Source: Clostridia bacterium (GTDB lineage Bacteria > Bacillota > Clostridia > Saccharofermentanales > UBA5734). Taken from it: 8,210 nucleotides of DNA. Where the stretch lies: contig RZZF01000070.1 in NCBI GenBank assembly GCA_009929975.1, forward strand, positions 1 to 8,210, read 5' to 3'. This document shows positions 1-7,811 of the stretch, piece by piece. How positions within the stretch are numbered: position 1 is the stretch's first letter; each line of letters starts with the position of its first letter. The notes under the pieces were generated by a model that did no database searches, was not told the origin of the DNA, and saw nothing but the letters and a program-made list of their open reading frames with translations. A program made the translations under genes and the position numbers.

Positions 1-2
1 CC

Positions 3-41
3 ACAGACGAACACGATTCAATCACTGGAGGTAAGGTATGA
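3..41 (+). CDS. Possible C-terminal tail of an upstream gene (partial)
   Basis: One frame is open from the window edge and ends in TGA at 39-41, overlapping the ATG of the E1 gene as ATGA. It would encode a tail reading TDEHDSITGGKV. Four-base ATGA overlaps are common between translationally coupled genes, and the rest of the operon is tightly packed, so an upstream gene in the same transcript is plausible. Only 12 codons are visible, too few to show real coding, and the stretch could equally be an untranslated leader. Another frame stops at TAA 32-34. No function can be assigned. Confidence 0.3.
   Translation, partial: TDEHDSITGGKV
27..32 (+). promoter_or_regulatory. Ribosome binding site of the E1 fusion gene
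   Basis: GGAGGT lies 5 bases before the ATG at 38. An in-frame TAA at 32-34 rules out any upstream start, so this site fixes the start. A near-identical GGAGGTAAG string precedes rhaA. Confidence 0.75.
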
Positions 42-2512
42 CCCGTCAATTATTCATTAATCCCTCAGATGTCCGCAAACCGGATCTGATCAGGTTTGCG
101 GATATTCCAGTCAATCAGTACCAGCGGACGATCGCGGAAGAAACGGAAAGCTATAGTCCGGCGGATTTTCTTCGCATCTATCGCGACATGCGTCTGATTC
201 GTGAATTTGAAACCATGCTGTATGAGATCAAGACAACCAATCAGTATCGGGAACTGAACTACAATAATCCGGGTCCTGCCCACCTCTCAATCGGCCAGGA
301 AGCTGCCGCGGTCGGCCAAGCCTATCTGCTGACTGAACAGGATTTCATTTTCGGATCACATCGCAGCCATGGCGAAATTCTGGCCAAAGGCCTATCGGCG
401 ATCCACCACATGAATGAACAAGTGCTGCAGCAGGTGATGGAGCAGTTTCTGGACGGCGCTGTGTGGCGGGTGGTCGAACAACAGTCAGGCAGTGGAAAAT
501 CGCTGCGTGAACTGGCAGTCGATTTTCTTGTCTATGGGGCACTGGCGGAAATTTTCGCCCGGACGACCGGGTTCAACCGCGGTCTGGGCGGGTCGATGCA
601 TGCGTTTTTCCTGCCGTTCGGCGTTTATCCCAATAACGCGATCGTCGGTGGTTCCGCAGATATATCAGTCGGTGCCGCCCTGTTCAAGAAAATCAACCGC
701 CGCCCCGGCCTGGTCATCTGTAATATCGGTGACGGATCCCTCGGCTGCGGACCGGTCTGGGAAGCCTTCATGATGGCCACGATGGACCAGTTCCGCCAAT
801 TGTGGCCGGATGACATGAAAGGCGGCCTGCCTCTGATCTTCAATATCATGAACAACCAGTATGCCATGGGCGGTCAGACCCGCGGTGAAACGATGGGTTA
901 TGAAATGGCCGCACGGCTGGGTGCCGGAATCAACCCGGATCAGATGCATGCCGAACGGATCGACGGCTATCAGCCACTGGCTGTCATCGACGCGATTCGC
1001 CGCAAGCGCGAGGTGATCGAGCAGCGGAGAGGTCCGGTTCTGCTTGATACATTGACCTACCGGTATGCCGGTCATTCGCCGTCAGATGCTGATTCCTACC
1101 GGACCGAGGAAGAAAAGGCCGCCTGGGAAGCAGAGGATTCGATCAGTTCATTCCGGCAGCAGCTGCTGGATGCTGCTGTCGCGAAGCCTGAGGATTTCGC
1201 GGCCATCGACCAGCAGGTCATTGAAACCATTGAACGGACGACCGGATGGGCGATTGATGCTGACCTGTCACCGCGGATGAATCTGCGTCGTCAGCCGGAC
1301 GCGATCGCGTCACTGATGTTCTCCAATCAATCCATTGCCCGGATGGATGACCGGCCGGCCGATATGCTGCAGACACGGGAGGAGAATCCCCGGGTCAAGC
1401 AGATCGCGCGCAGACAGCGCTTCGCTTTTGACGAGCAGGGACAAGCCATCGCGAAAAACCGTGTCTACCAGCTGAGAGACGCGCTGTTCGAAGCGATTCT
1501 CGATAAGTTTTATGAAGATCCGACACTGGTTGCCTATGGTGAGGAGAATCGTGACTGGGGCGGCGCGTTCGCGGTCTATCGTGGCTTAACCGAAGCCGTT
1601 CCCTATCACAGGCTGTTCAACTCACCGATTTCGGAGGGCGCGATTGTCGGCTCGGCCGTTGGCTACGCCATGAGCGGCGGCCGTGCGCTGGTTGAACTGA
1701 TGTATTCTGATTTCCTTGGCCGTGCCGGTGATGAGGTTTTCAACCAGCTGCCTAAGTGGCAGGCCATGTCGGCGGGTATTCTGCGGATGCCGGTGGTTCT
1801 GCGTGTTTCCGTCGGATCAAAATACGGCGCGCAGCATTCCCAGGACTGGACAGCGCTCTGCACGCATATCCCGGGTTTGAAAGTTGTCTTCCCTGTTACG
1901 CCCTATGATGCCAAGGGACTGATGACCAGCGCGCTGAACGGGACCGATCCGGTTATCTTCTTCGAAAGCCAGCGTCTCTATGATATCGGCGAACAATTCC
2001 ATGCCGGAGGGGTTCCGGAAACTTCATATGAAATTGCCATCGGTGAACCGGATGTCAAGCGGGCCGGCAGTGACCTGACCGTTCTGACCATCGGAGCGAC
2101 CCTGTACCGGGCACTTGAAGCCGCTGAGATTCTGGAGCGTGACCATGGCGTCTCAGTTGAGGTTATTGATGCCCGGTCGCTCGTGCCGTTCCAGTATGAG
2201 AAAGTCATCGAGTCGGTCAGGAAAACCGGCCGCATCATCGTTTCAGGGGATGCCTGCGAGCGCGGATCCTATCTGAACGATCTGGCCCGGACGATCAGCG
2301 ATCTCTGTTTTGATGACCTTGATGCGCCGGTCGTTGTGGTCGGTTCGCGCAACTGGATTACCCCGGCATTTGAACTGGAAGAGTATTTCTTTCCCCAGCC
2401 TCGCTGGCTGATTGATGCCTACCATCAGCGGATCCGTCCGCTGCCGGGCTATACACCGGAGAACAGTTTTACCGATACGGAAATGATCAGGCGCAGCCGC
2501 CAGGGTGTTTGA
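38..2512 (+). CDS. Thiamine-diphosphate 2-oxoacid dehydrogenase E1, alpha-beta fusion
   Basis: This 824-residue protein joins both E1 subunits of a 2-oxoacid (pyruvate, branched-chain or acetoin type) dehydrogenase. Such E1 enzymes decarboxylate the substrate on thiamine diphosphate and pass the acyl group to a lipoyl-E2. The alpha half (about 40-420) shows HRSHG at 108-112, GGSMH at 184-188, the cofactor motif GDG at 231-233 ending in NN at 272-273, and the YRYAGHSPSD loop near 341-350. A linker of about 50 residues leads to the beta half (about 475-804), with GEEN at 501-504 (cofactor Glu), SPISEG near 529-534, GAQHSQ at 597-602 (active-site His) and the transketolase C-terminal domain from about 680. 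Key residues look intact, so it should be active. The alpha half is longer than usual between HRSHG and GGSMH and within the cofactor motif. It is the first complete gene of the operon, 24 bases before the PHP gene. No E2 or E3 is visible and the substrate cannot be read from sequence. Confidence 0.9.
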   Translation: MTRQLFINPSDVRKPDLIRFADIPVNQYQRTIAEETESYSPADFLRIYRDMRLIREFETMLYEIKTTNQYRELNYNNPGPAHLSIGQEAAAVGQAYLLTEQDFIFGSHRSHGEILAKGLSAIHHMNEQVLQQVMEQFLDGAVWRVVEQQSGSGKSLRELAVDFLVYGALAEIFARTTGFNRGLGGSMHAFFLPFGVYPNNAIVGGSADISVGAALFKKINRRPGLVICNIGDGSLGCGPVWEAFMMATMDQFRQLWPDDMKGGLPLIFNIMNNQYAMGGQTRGETMGYEMAARLGAGINPDQMHAERIDGYQPLAVIDAIRRKREVIEQRRGPVLLDTLTYRYAGHSPSDADSYRTEEEKAAWEAEDSISSFRQQLLDAAVAKPEDFAAIDQQVIETIERTTGWAIDADLSPRMNLRRQPDAIASLMFSNQSIARMDDRPADMLQTREENPRVKQIARRQRFAFDEQGQAIAKNRVYQLRDALFEAILDKFYEDPTLVAYGEENRDWGGAFAVYRGLTEAVPYHRLFNSPISEGAIVGSAVGYAMSGGRALVELMYSDFLGRAGDEVFNQLPKWQAMSAGILRMPVVLRVSVGSKYGAQHSQDWTALCTHIPGLKVVFPVTPYDAKGLMTSALNGTDPVIFFESQRLYDIGEQFHAGGVPETSYEIAIGEPDVKRAGSDLTVLTIGATLYRALEAAEILERDHGVSVEVIDARSLVPFQYEKVIESVRKTGRIIVSGDACERGSYLNDLARTISDLCFDDLDAPVVVVGSRNWITPAFELEEYFFPQPRWLIDAYHQRIRPLPGYTPENSFTDTEMIRRSRQGV

Positions 2513-2536
2513 TCCGGCGCGATTTCAGGAGTGATG

Positions 2537-3841
2537 ATGATGCAGACCACGACTCCGGGCCAGCCGCATGAATCGCTGGCACAGATGCTCAACCAGCCGA
2601 CGCCGCAGCAGCGGCTGTCCGCTTTGCGTGCTTGGTGCCGGCGGACCGACCCGCCGGACCAGGCCGGCGGCGGGGGCGGACGCGATGTGAACAATCATAT
2701 CCATACCATCTATTCTTTCTCGCCCTATTCACCGTCCGCTGCCGCCTGGCAGGCCAGACAGGCCGGGCTGGCGACCGCCGGCCTGATGGATCATGACTCA
2801 ATCGCGGGAGCACTGGAATTCATCGAAGCCGGACGCCTGCTTCATCTGCCGGTGACCATTGGTCTTGAATGCAGAGTCTCGCTGCAGGGTCTTCCTTTCA
2901 GCGGCCGTCATATCAACAACCCGGACCAGAGAGGGGTCGCCTATATCGCACTGCACGGTGTTCCGCACCACCAGATTCCGGCTGTACAGGCGTGGCTGAA
3001 GCCGATCCGTCAGGCTCGTTTCCAGCGCAGCCTGGCGATGACCGGGCGTCTGAATCATCTGATGAAGCCGTATGGTCTGTCACTGGATTTTGAGCAGGAT
3101 ATCATCCCGCTATCCTGCTGGGAAGAGGGTGGCGAGATCACCGAGCGGCATATTCTGTTCGCGCTGGCCGGCCAGCTGCTGGATCAGTCGCCGGCTGGGA
3201 AACAGCTGGTCGAACGGCTGGAGCATGATCTGCGGCTGCCGCTGACAGAAAAACAACGCGGACATCTGCAAAGCCCTCAGCCGTACCGGCGCTATGATTT
3301 GCTTGGACTGCTGAAAGGCCATCTGGTGGAGCGGTTCTATCTTGATGCCGGTTCCGATGAATGTCCGCCGACGGAACATGTCACCGCCTGGGCATCTGAA
3401 CACGGCCTGATTCCTGCCTACGCGTATCTGGGCGATGTCACCGATTCAGTGACCGGTGACAAGAAAAGCCAGGCCTTTGAAGATGAATTTCTTGATGATC
3501 TATTCAAGCGCCTGCCTCAGCTAGGGTTCCAGGCGGTCACCTATATGCCGTCACGCAATCAACGGGCGCAGCTGGAGCGTGTTCAGCGGCTGTGCCGTGA
3601 ATACGGCTTGTTCCAGATCAGCGGAGAGGATATCAACCAGCCTCGCCAGGCGTTTGTCTGCCAGGCGATGCGCGACCCGATGTTTTCCCATCTCTATGAC
3701 GCCGCCTGGGCACTTATCGCGCACGAGCGGGCTGGAGACGATGCGGGCCTGTTTTCGGAAACCGCCCGAAAGCGCTGGCCGTCACTTGAACAGAGGGTCC
3801 GGCATTACGCCGGAAAAGCCCGCCACGACATGATTCATTGA
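2537..3841 (+). CDS. PHP-domain protein (putative metal-dependent phosphoesterase)
   Basis: The polymerase-and-histidinol-phosphatase fold usually binds two or three metal ions and hydrolyses phosphate esters. Counting from the ATG at 2537 (434 residues), motifs are HIH at 54-56, DHD at 85-87, GLE at 109-111, a His in ALHG near 140, and ITERH near 201-205, resembling the RPH motif of TrpH/YciV-type PHP enzymes. The last PHP motif, normally Asp-x-His, seems here to be GEDIN (about 363-367), so its final ligand would be Asn. About 50 residues with a run of five glycines precede the domain, and an insert-like segment (about 185-300) separates its halves. AGGAG at 2527-2531 favours ATG 2537 or 2540; the open frame begins at GTG 2531, which overlaps that site. 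No signal peptide or membrane segment is seen, so it is probably cytosolic. The gene sits between the E1 fusion and rhaA, suggesting a link to rhamnose metabolism, but its substrate is unknown. Confidence 0.82.
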   Translation: MMQTTTPGQPHESLAQMLNQPTPQQRLSALRAWCRRTDPPDQAGGGGGRDVNNHIHTIYSFSPYSPSAAAWQARQAGLATAGLMDHDSIAGALEFIEAGRLLHLPVTIGLECRVSLQGLPFSGRHINNPDQRGVAYIALHGVPHHQIPAVQAWLKPIRQARFQRSLAMTGRLNHLMKPYGLSLDFEQDIIPLSCWEEGGEITERHILFALAGQLLDQSPAGKQLVERLEHDLRLPLTEKQRGHLQSPQPYRRYDLLGLLKGHLVERFYLDAGSDECPPTEHVTAWASEHGLIPAYAYLGDVTDSVTGDKKSQAFEDEFLDDLFKRLPQLGFQAVTYMPSRNQRAQLERVQRLCREYGLFQISGEDINQPRQAFVCQAMRDPMFSHLYDAAWALIAHERAGDDAGLFSETARKRWPSLEQRVRHYAGKARHDMIH

Positions 3842-3868
3842 ATCCAACCATCGATCAATACATCATTC

Positions 3869-3875
3869 AGGAGGT
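3869..3875 (+). promoter_or_regulatory. Ribosome binding site that sets the rhaA start
   Basis: AGGAGGT lies 7 bases before ATG 3883. The frame is open back to TTG 3838, but that codon overlaps the PHP stop and has no ribosome site before it. The 3883 start also matches the N-terminal length of E. coli RhaA. Confidence 0.8.
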
Positions 3876-3882
3876 AAGCGGC

Positions 3883-5166
3883 ATGAATAAACATCAGATT
3901 GAGACACAGTACCAGGCAGCCAGAGAACAGTATGCGGAGCTGGGAGTCGACACCGAAGCGGTTTTGCGGCAGCTGGAACAGCTGGAAATCTCCATGCACT
4001 GCTGGCAGGGCGACGATGTCACCGGCCTGGAACAGATGGCCGGCGGGACATCCGGCGGCATCATGTCCACCGGGTCAAGCCCCGGGATTGCCCGCGACGG
4101 TGATGAGCTGCGTGACGATATGGCGATGGCACTCAGTCTGCTCCCCGGCCGCCACAGGGTCAATCTGCATGCCAGCTATGCTGAGACCGGCAGTGATCAG
4201 GTTGACCGGGATAGCTATGAGATGCGTCATTTCGAGGCATGGCTCAACTGGGCCAGACAGCATCAGCTGGCTGTCGATTTCAACCCGACGCTGTTTGGCC
4301 ATCGTCTGGCAGACGATAACATGACGCTGACACATCCTGATGAATCGACGCGCCAGTTCTGGATCCGCCACTGCCAGGCCAGCCGGCGGATCGCGGATGG
4401 ATTCGGCCGGGCGCTGGGCCGTCCGTCTATTTGCAATATATGGATTCCTGACGGAAGCAAGGATATCCCTGCCGACCGCGGTGTACTGCGCCGCCGGCTG
4501 AAGGATTCACTGGACGCGATCCTGAGTGAAGCGCTGCCCGGGGAACATCTGGTTGACGCGATTGAAAGCAAATTGTTCGGTGTCGGTGTGGAAAGCTTCA
4601 CCGCCGGTTCCCATGAGTTTTACATGGGATATCTGGCACACAGCCATGCGCTGGGCCGCCGGAATGTCGTGCTGACCCTGGATATGGGCCATTATCATCC
4701 GACCGAAGCTGTCAGTGATAAGATATCTGCGCTGCTGACCTTCTACCCGCGACTGCTCGTACATGTGAGCCGGCCGGTTAAATGGGACAGTGATCACGTG
4801 GTGATCACTGATGACGCGCTGCAGGACCTGATGCGGGAGATCCATCGTTCAGATGCTTTTGACCGTGTCAGCCTGGCGACAGATTTCTTTGACGGCAGCA
4901 TTAACCGGATCGCTGCCTGGGTGATCGGGCTGCGCGCGACACGGCGGGCCGCTCTGCAGGCCATGCTCGAACCGACTGAGCGGATTCGTGAAGCTGAGGC
5001 TGCCGGCCGTCTGGCAGACCGTCTGGCTTTGACAGAAGAAGCGAAACATTTGCCGGCACAGGCTATCTGGAATGAGTTCTGCGTTCGCGAACAGGTTCCG
5101 GCCGGTCTCAATTATCTCGAGCCGATCCATGAGTATGAGCGCAAGATTCTGCGGGAACGGAGCTGA
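3883..5166 (+). CDS. rhaA: L-rhamnose isomerase RhaA
   Basis: RhaA interconverts L-rhamnose and L-rhamnulose, the first step of the pathway, in the cytosol. The 427-residue product is close to E. coli RhaA (419) and collinear with it from memory: SMHCWQGDDV (37-46), DFNP (132-135), RQFWI (157-161), NIWIPDG (185-191), ESKLFG (228-233), EFYMGY (245-250), HVSRPVKWDSDHVV (294-307) and NRIAAWVIG (341-349). Residues that bind the structural and catalytic Mn/Zn ions in the E. coli enzyme appear conserved: E228, D267, H270, H294, D302, D304 and D334. A few extra residues around 252-262 are the main length difference. The gene follows the PHP gene by 41 bases and is separated from the aldolase by 4 bases. 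This is the well-known RhaA family, clearly distinct from the shorter Pseudomonas-type rhamnose isomerase. Confidence 0.97.
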   Translation: MNKHQIETQYQAAREQYAELGVDTEAVLRQLEQLEISMHCWQGDDVTGLEQMAGGTSGGIMSTGSSPGIARDGDELRDDMAMALSLLPGRHRVNLHASYAETGSDQVDRDSYEMRHFEAWLNWARQHQLAVDFNPTLFGHRLADDNMTLTHPDESTRQFWIRHCQASRRIADGFGRALGRPSICNIWIPDGSKDIPADRGVLRRRLKDSLDAILSEALPGEHLVDAIESKLFGVGVESFTAGSHEFYMGYLAHSHALGRRNVVLTLDMGHYHPTEAVSDKISALLTFYPRLLVHVSRPVKWDSDHVVITDDALQDLMREIHRSDAFDRVSLATDFFDGSINRIAAWVIGLRATRRAALQAMLEPTERIREAEAAGRLADRLALTEEAKHLPAQAIWNEFCVREQVPAGLNYLEPIHEYERKILRERS

Positions 5167-5170
5167 GAAC

Positions 5171-6295
5171 ATGACAGCGATCACATTGAGCGACGACCAT
5201 CGAACCCATCTTGAAGGCCTGCTGGAAATGTCCCGCCTGGCGGGTCAGCGTTCTGACTATGTACAGGGCGGCGGCGGGAATACATCGGTTAAACTGGATG
5301 ATCGCCTGATGGCGATTAAGGCGTCAGGCTTCCGACTTGATCAGATGCGGCCAGACTACGCCTATGCCGTTCTTGACTATCAGGCCATCCGCGCATTTTT
5401 CGCGCAGCACCGACCCGATGATTTTGCCGATGTAGAGGCCAGTGGCTCGTCGTATGTCCGCCAGACCGTTCAGACTGTCGATGGTCTGCCTCAGCTGCGT
5501 CCATCGGTTGAGGCCGGATTTCACGCGATACTGGATCGCTATGTTCTGCATACCCACGCGGTCTACGCGAATCTGGCGGCCTGCTCGGTCCAGGGGCAGA
5601 AAATCGCCGCGGACGCGCTGGCTGAAGGTCCGGCGGGTTTTGTCTGGATTCCGTATCTGGATCCCGGCAGCCGCCTGACATTCGCGATTGCCCGGGCCAT
5701 GGCTGACGCCGAATCACAGACCGGGCGGCGGCCGCAGATTCTGCTGATGCAAAATCACGGCCTGATCATTACGGGTGATGACGCCGGACAGTGCGTGCGG
5801 CTGCATGAAGAGGTCAATCAACGGCTGGCGGCCGCGTTCGGCACCCGGGCTGAAGCCTGGCCCGATGTCCGTGTCCGCTCCGGATGTTATGGTGATGAAA
5901 ACTGTTTCTATTCAGACACTGTGTGGCTGCGGGATCGTCTGGCGTCAGGAAACTGGAAATTGCCACAACTGACCGAACAGGCGCTGTATCCTGATCAGCT
6001 GGTCTATCTGGCCGGGCAGCTCGGTGTGATGGACGCGGCAATTGAGAACGCTATCGCGGCCGATATTCCCCTGTCAGCGGCCGCGACGATCCTGACCGCT
6101 GATGGATCAATCTGCTATCGCTGCGGCCAAATTGAAGCGGAGACGATCGAACAGACCCTGACAGCGGTTCTTTTCATTCAACAACAGATCAGTCAGGCCG
6201 GCTATACGGTTCAGACCATGGATGAAGCGGGACAGGCGTTCATCCGCGGCTGGGAAAGCGAAGCCTATCGCAAGACCCTGACAAAAGAGAAGTAG
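5171..6295 (+). CDS. Class II aldolase, probable L-rhamnulose-1-phosphate aldolase (RhaE-like, no dehydrogenase domain)
   Basis: This class II aldolase/adducin-fold protein (374 residues) probably cleaves L-rhamnulose 1-phosphate to dihydroxyacetone phosphate and L-lactaldehyde. It has the phosphate-binding GGGGNTSVK (33-41), ASGF (51-54), a probable catalytic Glu in PSVEAG (E114), the zinc ligands HTH (127-129) and QNHGLI (H196), and WIPYLDPG (159-166) followed by a PDQLVY motif (274-279). The order matches the N-terminal aldolase half of RhaEW proteins such as B. subtilis YuxG, but the short-chain dehydrogenase half (RhaW, lactaldehyde oxidation) is absent. It is not the 274-residue E. coli RhaD type. 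ATG 5171 is chosen because GGAG at 5159-5162 lies 8 bases upstream; the open frame to 5072 would overlap rhaA by 95 bases. The rhamnulose-1-phosphate role rests on its place between rhaA and rhaB; fold and family are surer than the exact substrate. Confidence 0.88.
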   Translation: MTAITLSDDHRTHLEGLLEMSRLAGQRSDYVQGGGGNTSVKLDDRLMAIKASGFRLDQMRPDYAYAVLDYQAIRAFFAQHRPDDFADVEASGSSYVRQTVQTVDGLPQLRPSVEAGFHAILDRYVLHTHAVYANLAACSVQGQKIAADALAEGPAGFVWIPYLDPGSRLTFAIARAMADAESQTGRRPQILLMQNHGLIITGDDAGQCVRLHEEVNQRLAAAFGTRAEAWPDVRVRSGCYGDENCFYSDTVWLRDRLASGNWKLPQLTEQALYPDQLVYLAGQLGVMDAAIENAIAADIPLSAAATILTADGSICYRCGQIEAETIEQTLTAVLFIQQQISQAGYTVQTMDEAGQAFIRGWESEAYRKTLTKEK

Positions 6296-6303
6296 GGAGG
6301 GAC

Positions 6304-7797
6304 ATGATGGATCAGGAAATCCGCCTGCTGGCGTTTGATCTCGGAGCGTCAAGCGGACGAGCGATGCTCGGTCGTTTTGACGGACAGACCATCAGACTGG
6401 AAGAACTGCATCGGTTCAGCAATGATCCCGTCATGCTCGGTGAGACTTTGTACTGGGATCTGCCGCGGCTGGTTCATGAAATCAAACAGGGGCTCCTTCT
6501 AGCCAAACCGCATGCGCCGATCAGCAGCATGGCCATTGATACCTGGGGTGTTGATTTCGGCTTGATTGACGAACACGGCTATCTGCTCGACCAGCCGGTT
6601 CATTACCGGGACCGCCGGACAGAAACCGTCATGCCGGATGTATTTGCTGTCATCAGTGATGATGAACTTTACCGTCACACCGGCATCCAGCTGATGAACA
6701 TCAACACGATTTTCCAGCTGGCCGCGCTTCGCCGCGATCGTCCGGATCTGCTTGAACGGGCTGACCAGCTGCTGCTGATGCCGGATCTGCTGCTCTATCT
6801 GCTGACCGGGATTCGCCAGTCGGAGTATACAATGGCCTCGACCACACAGCTGCTTGACGCGAACCAGCGTGACTGGGACTGGAACCTGATCGATCGTCTG
6901 GGGCTGCGGGCCCGGCTTTTTGCCCCGATCCGCCATCCCGGCGCCGCGGCCGGAACTTTGTCACCAGCCATCTGCGCCGAATTGGGCATCGATGCCATCA
7001 CGGTCATGACCGGCGCTTCACATGACACTGCCGCTGCGGTTGTCTCCATTCCGGCGACAACCTCGGATTTTATCTACATCAGCAGTGGAACCTGGTCGCT
7101 CATGGGTATTGAGACAGAGGCTCCTGTGATCAATGATCAAACCAGACAGTATAACTTTACGAATGAAGGCGGTTTTGCCAGAACAACACGGCTGCTGAAA
7201 AATATCATGGGCCTCTGGCTGATCCAGGAATCAAGACGGCAGTGGATACGGGATGGCGCGGAAGTCAGTTATGCTGATATTGAGCGAGAAGCACTGGCCA
7301 GTCCGCCGTTTCGTTCACTGATCGACCCTGATGACGCTTCTCTGGCGGCACCGGGTGACATACCTGAGCGGATCAGGACTTTGTGCCGCGACAGTGGACA
7401 GCCGGTTCCGCGCAGTCGTGGTGAGGTCGCACGCTGTATTTATGAGAGCCTGGCGCTCAAATATCGTATCACCCTGGAACAGATTGAACAGATCAGCGGC
7501 AAATCATACCGGCAGCTGCATATTGTCGGCGGGGGAACCAGGGACGGCCTGTTGTCTCAATTCACCGCAAACGCAACGGCCTGTGCAGTAATCGCCGGCC
7601 CGGCTGAAGCGACCGCCCTGGGGAATATGGCCGTACAGCTGATGGCTGGCGGACATCTGAAGGACTTGAAGGCTGCGCGCGCGGTCGCCGCCGCCTCCTG
7701 TGAACTGAAGACCTATCAGCCGCAGGAGCAGCCGGCATGGCGGAGCGCGCTTGATTCGTACTGGCAGCGGTATGGCGGGATCTGTGTTACAATCTAA
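6304..7797 (+). CDS. rhaB: L-rhamnulokinase RhaB
   Basis: RhaB phosphorylates L-rhamnulose with ATP to L-rhamnulose 1-phosphate, the aldolase substrate. The 497-residue product is a full-length FGGY-family sugar kinase (E. coli RhaB is 489). Seen are the N-terminal phosphate loop FDLGASSGRAMLG (11-23), DTWGVDFGLID (79-89), HYRDRRT (100-106), the catalytic-Asp motif GASHDTAAAV (D241), ISSGTWSLMG (259-268), FTNEGG (285-290) and the adenosine motif HIVGGGTRDGLL (406-417). Two ATGs are possible: AGGGAGG (6294-6300) is 3 bases from ATG 6304 and 6 from ATG 6307. The second is better spaced and would remove one Met. The gene is 8 bases after the aldolase stop and is the last of the operon, followed by a hairpin. 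Confidence 0.96.
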   Translation: MMDQEIRLLAFDLGASSGRAMLGRFDGQTIRLEELHRFSNDPVMLGETLYWDLPRLVHEIKQGLLLAKPHAPISSMAIDTWGVDFGLIDEHGYLLDQPVHYRDRRTETVMPDVFAVISDDELYRHTGIQLMNINTIFQLAALRRDRPDLLERADQLLLMPDLLLYLLTGIRQSEYTMASTTQLLDANQRDWDWNLIDRLGLRARLFAPIRHPGAAAGTLSPAICAELGIDAITVMTGASHDTAAAVVSIPATTSDFIYISSGTWSLMGIETEAPVINDQTRQYNFTNEGGFARTTRLLKNIMGLWLIQESRRQWIRDGAEVSYADIEREALASPPFRSLIDPDDASLAAPGDIPERIRTLCRDSGQPVPRSRGEVARCIYESLALKYRITLEQIEQISGKSYRQLHIVGGGTRDGLLSQFTANATACAVIAGPAEATALGNMAVQLMAGGHLKDLKAARAVAAASCELKTYQPQEQPAWRSALDSYWQRYGGICVTI

Positions 7798-7811
7798 AAA
7801 ACGGACAAAGG

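Noticed and set aside
665..1075. Antisense open frame of 136 codons inside the E1 gene, and similar ones across all the genes
   Set aside because: These mirror long real genes in GC-rich sequence, show no recognisable domains, and the plus-strand proteins beneath them are clearly recognisable.
38..2512. A frameshift or assembly join explaining the fused alpha and beta E1 subunits
   Set aside because: The frame is continuous through a linker of about 50 residues, both halves are complete, and fused E1 proteins are known in other bacteria.
2531..2533. GTG as the PHP start
   Set aside because: It overlaps the AGGAG ribosome site; the ATGs at 2537 and 2540 are properly spaced.
3838..3882. A TTG start for rhaA adding 15 residues and overlapping the PHP stop
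   Set aside because: It has no ribosome site, while ATG 3883 has a strong AGGAGGT and fits the E. coli RhaA N-terminus.
5072..5170. An upstream start giving the aldolase 33 extra residues
   Set aside because: It would overlap the end of rhaA by 95 bases and the extra residues do not resemble the aldolase fold; ATG 5171 has a well-spaced GGAG.
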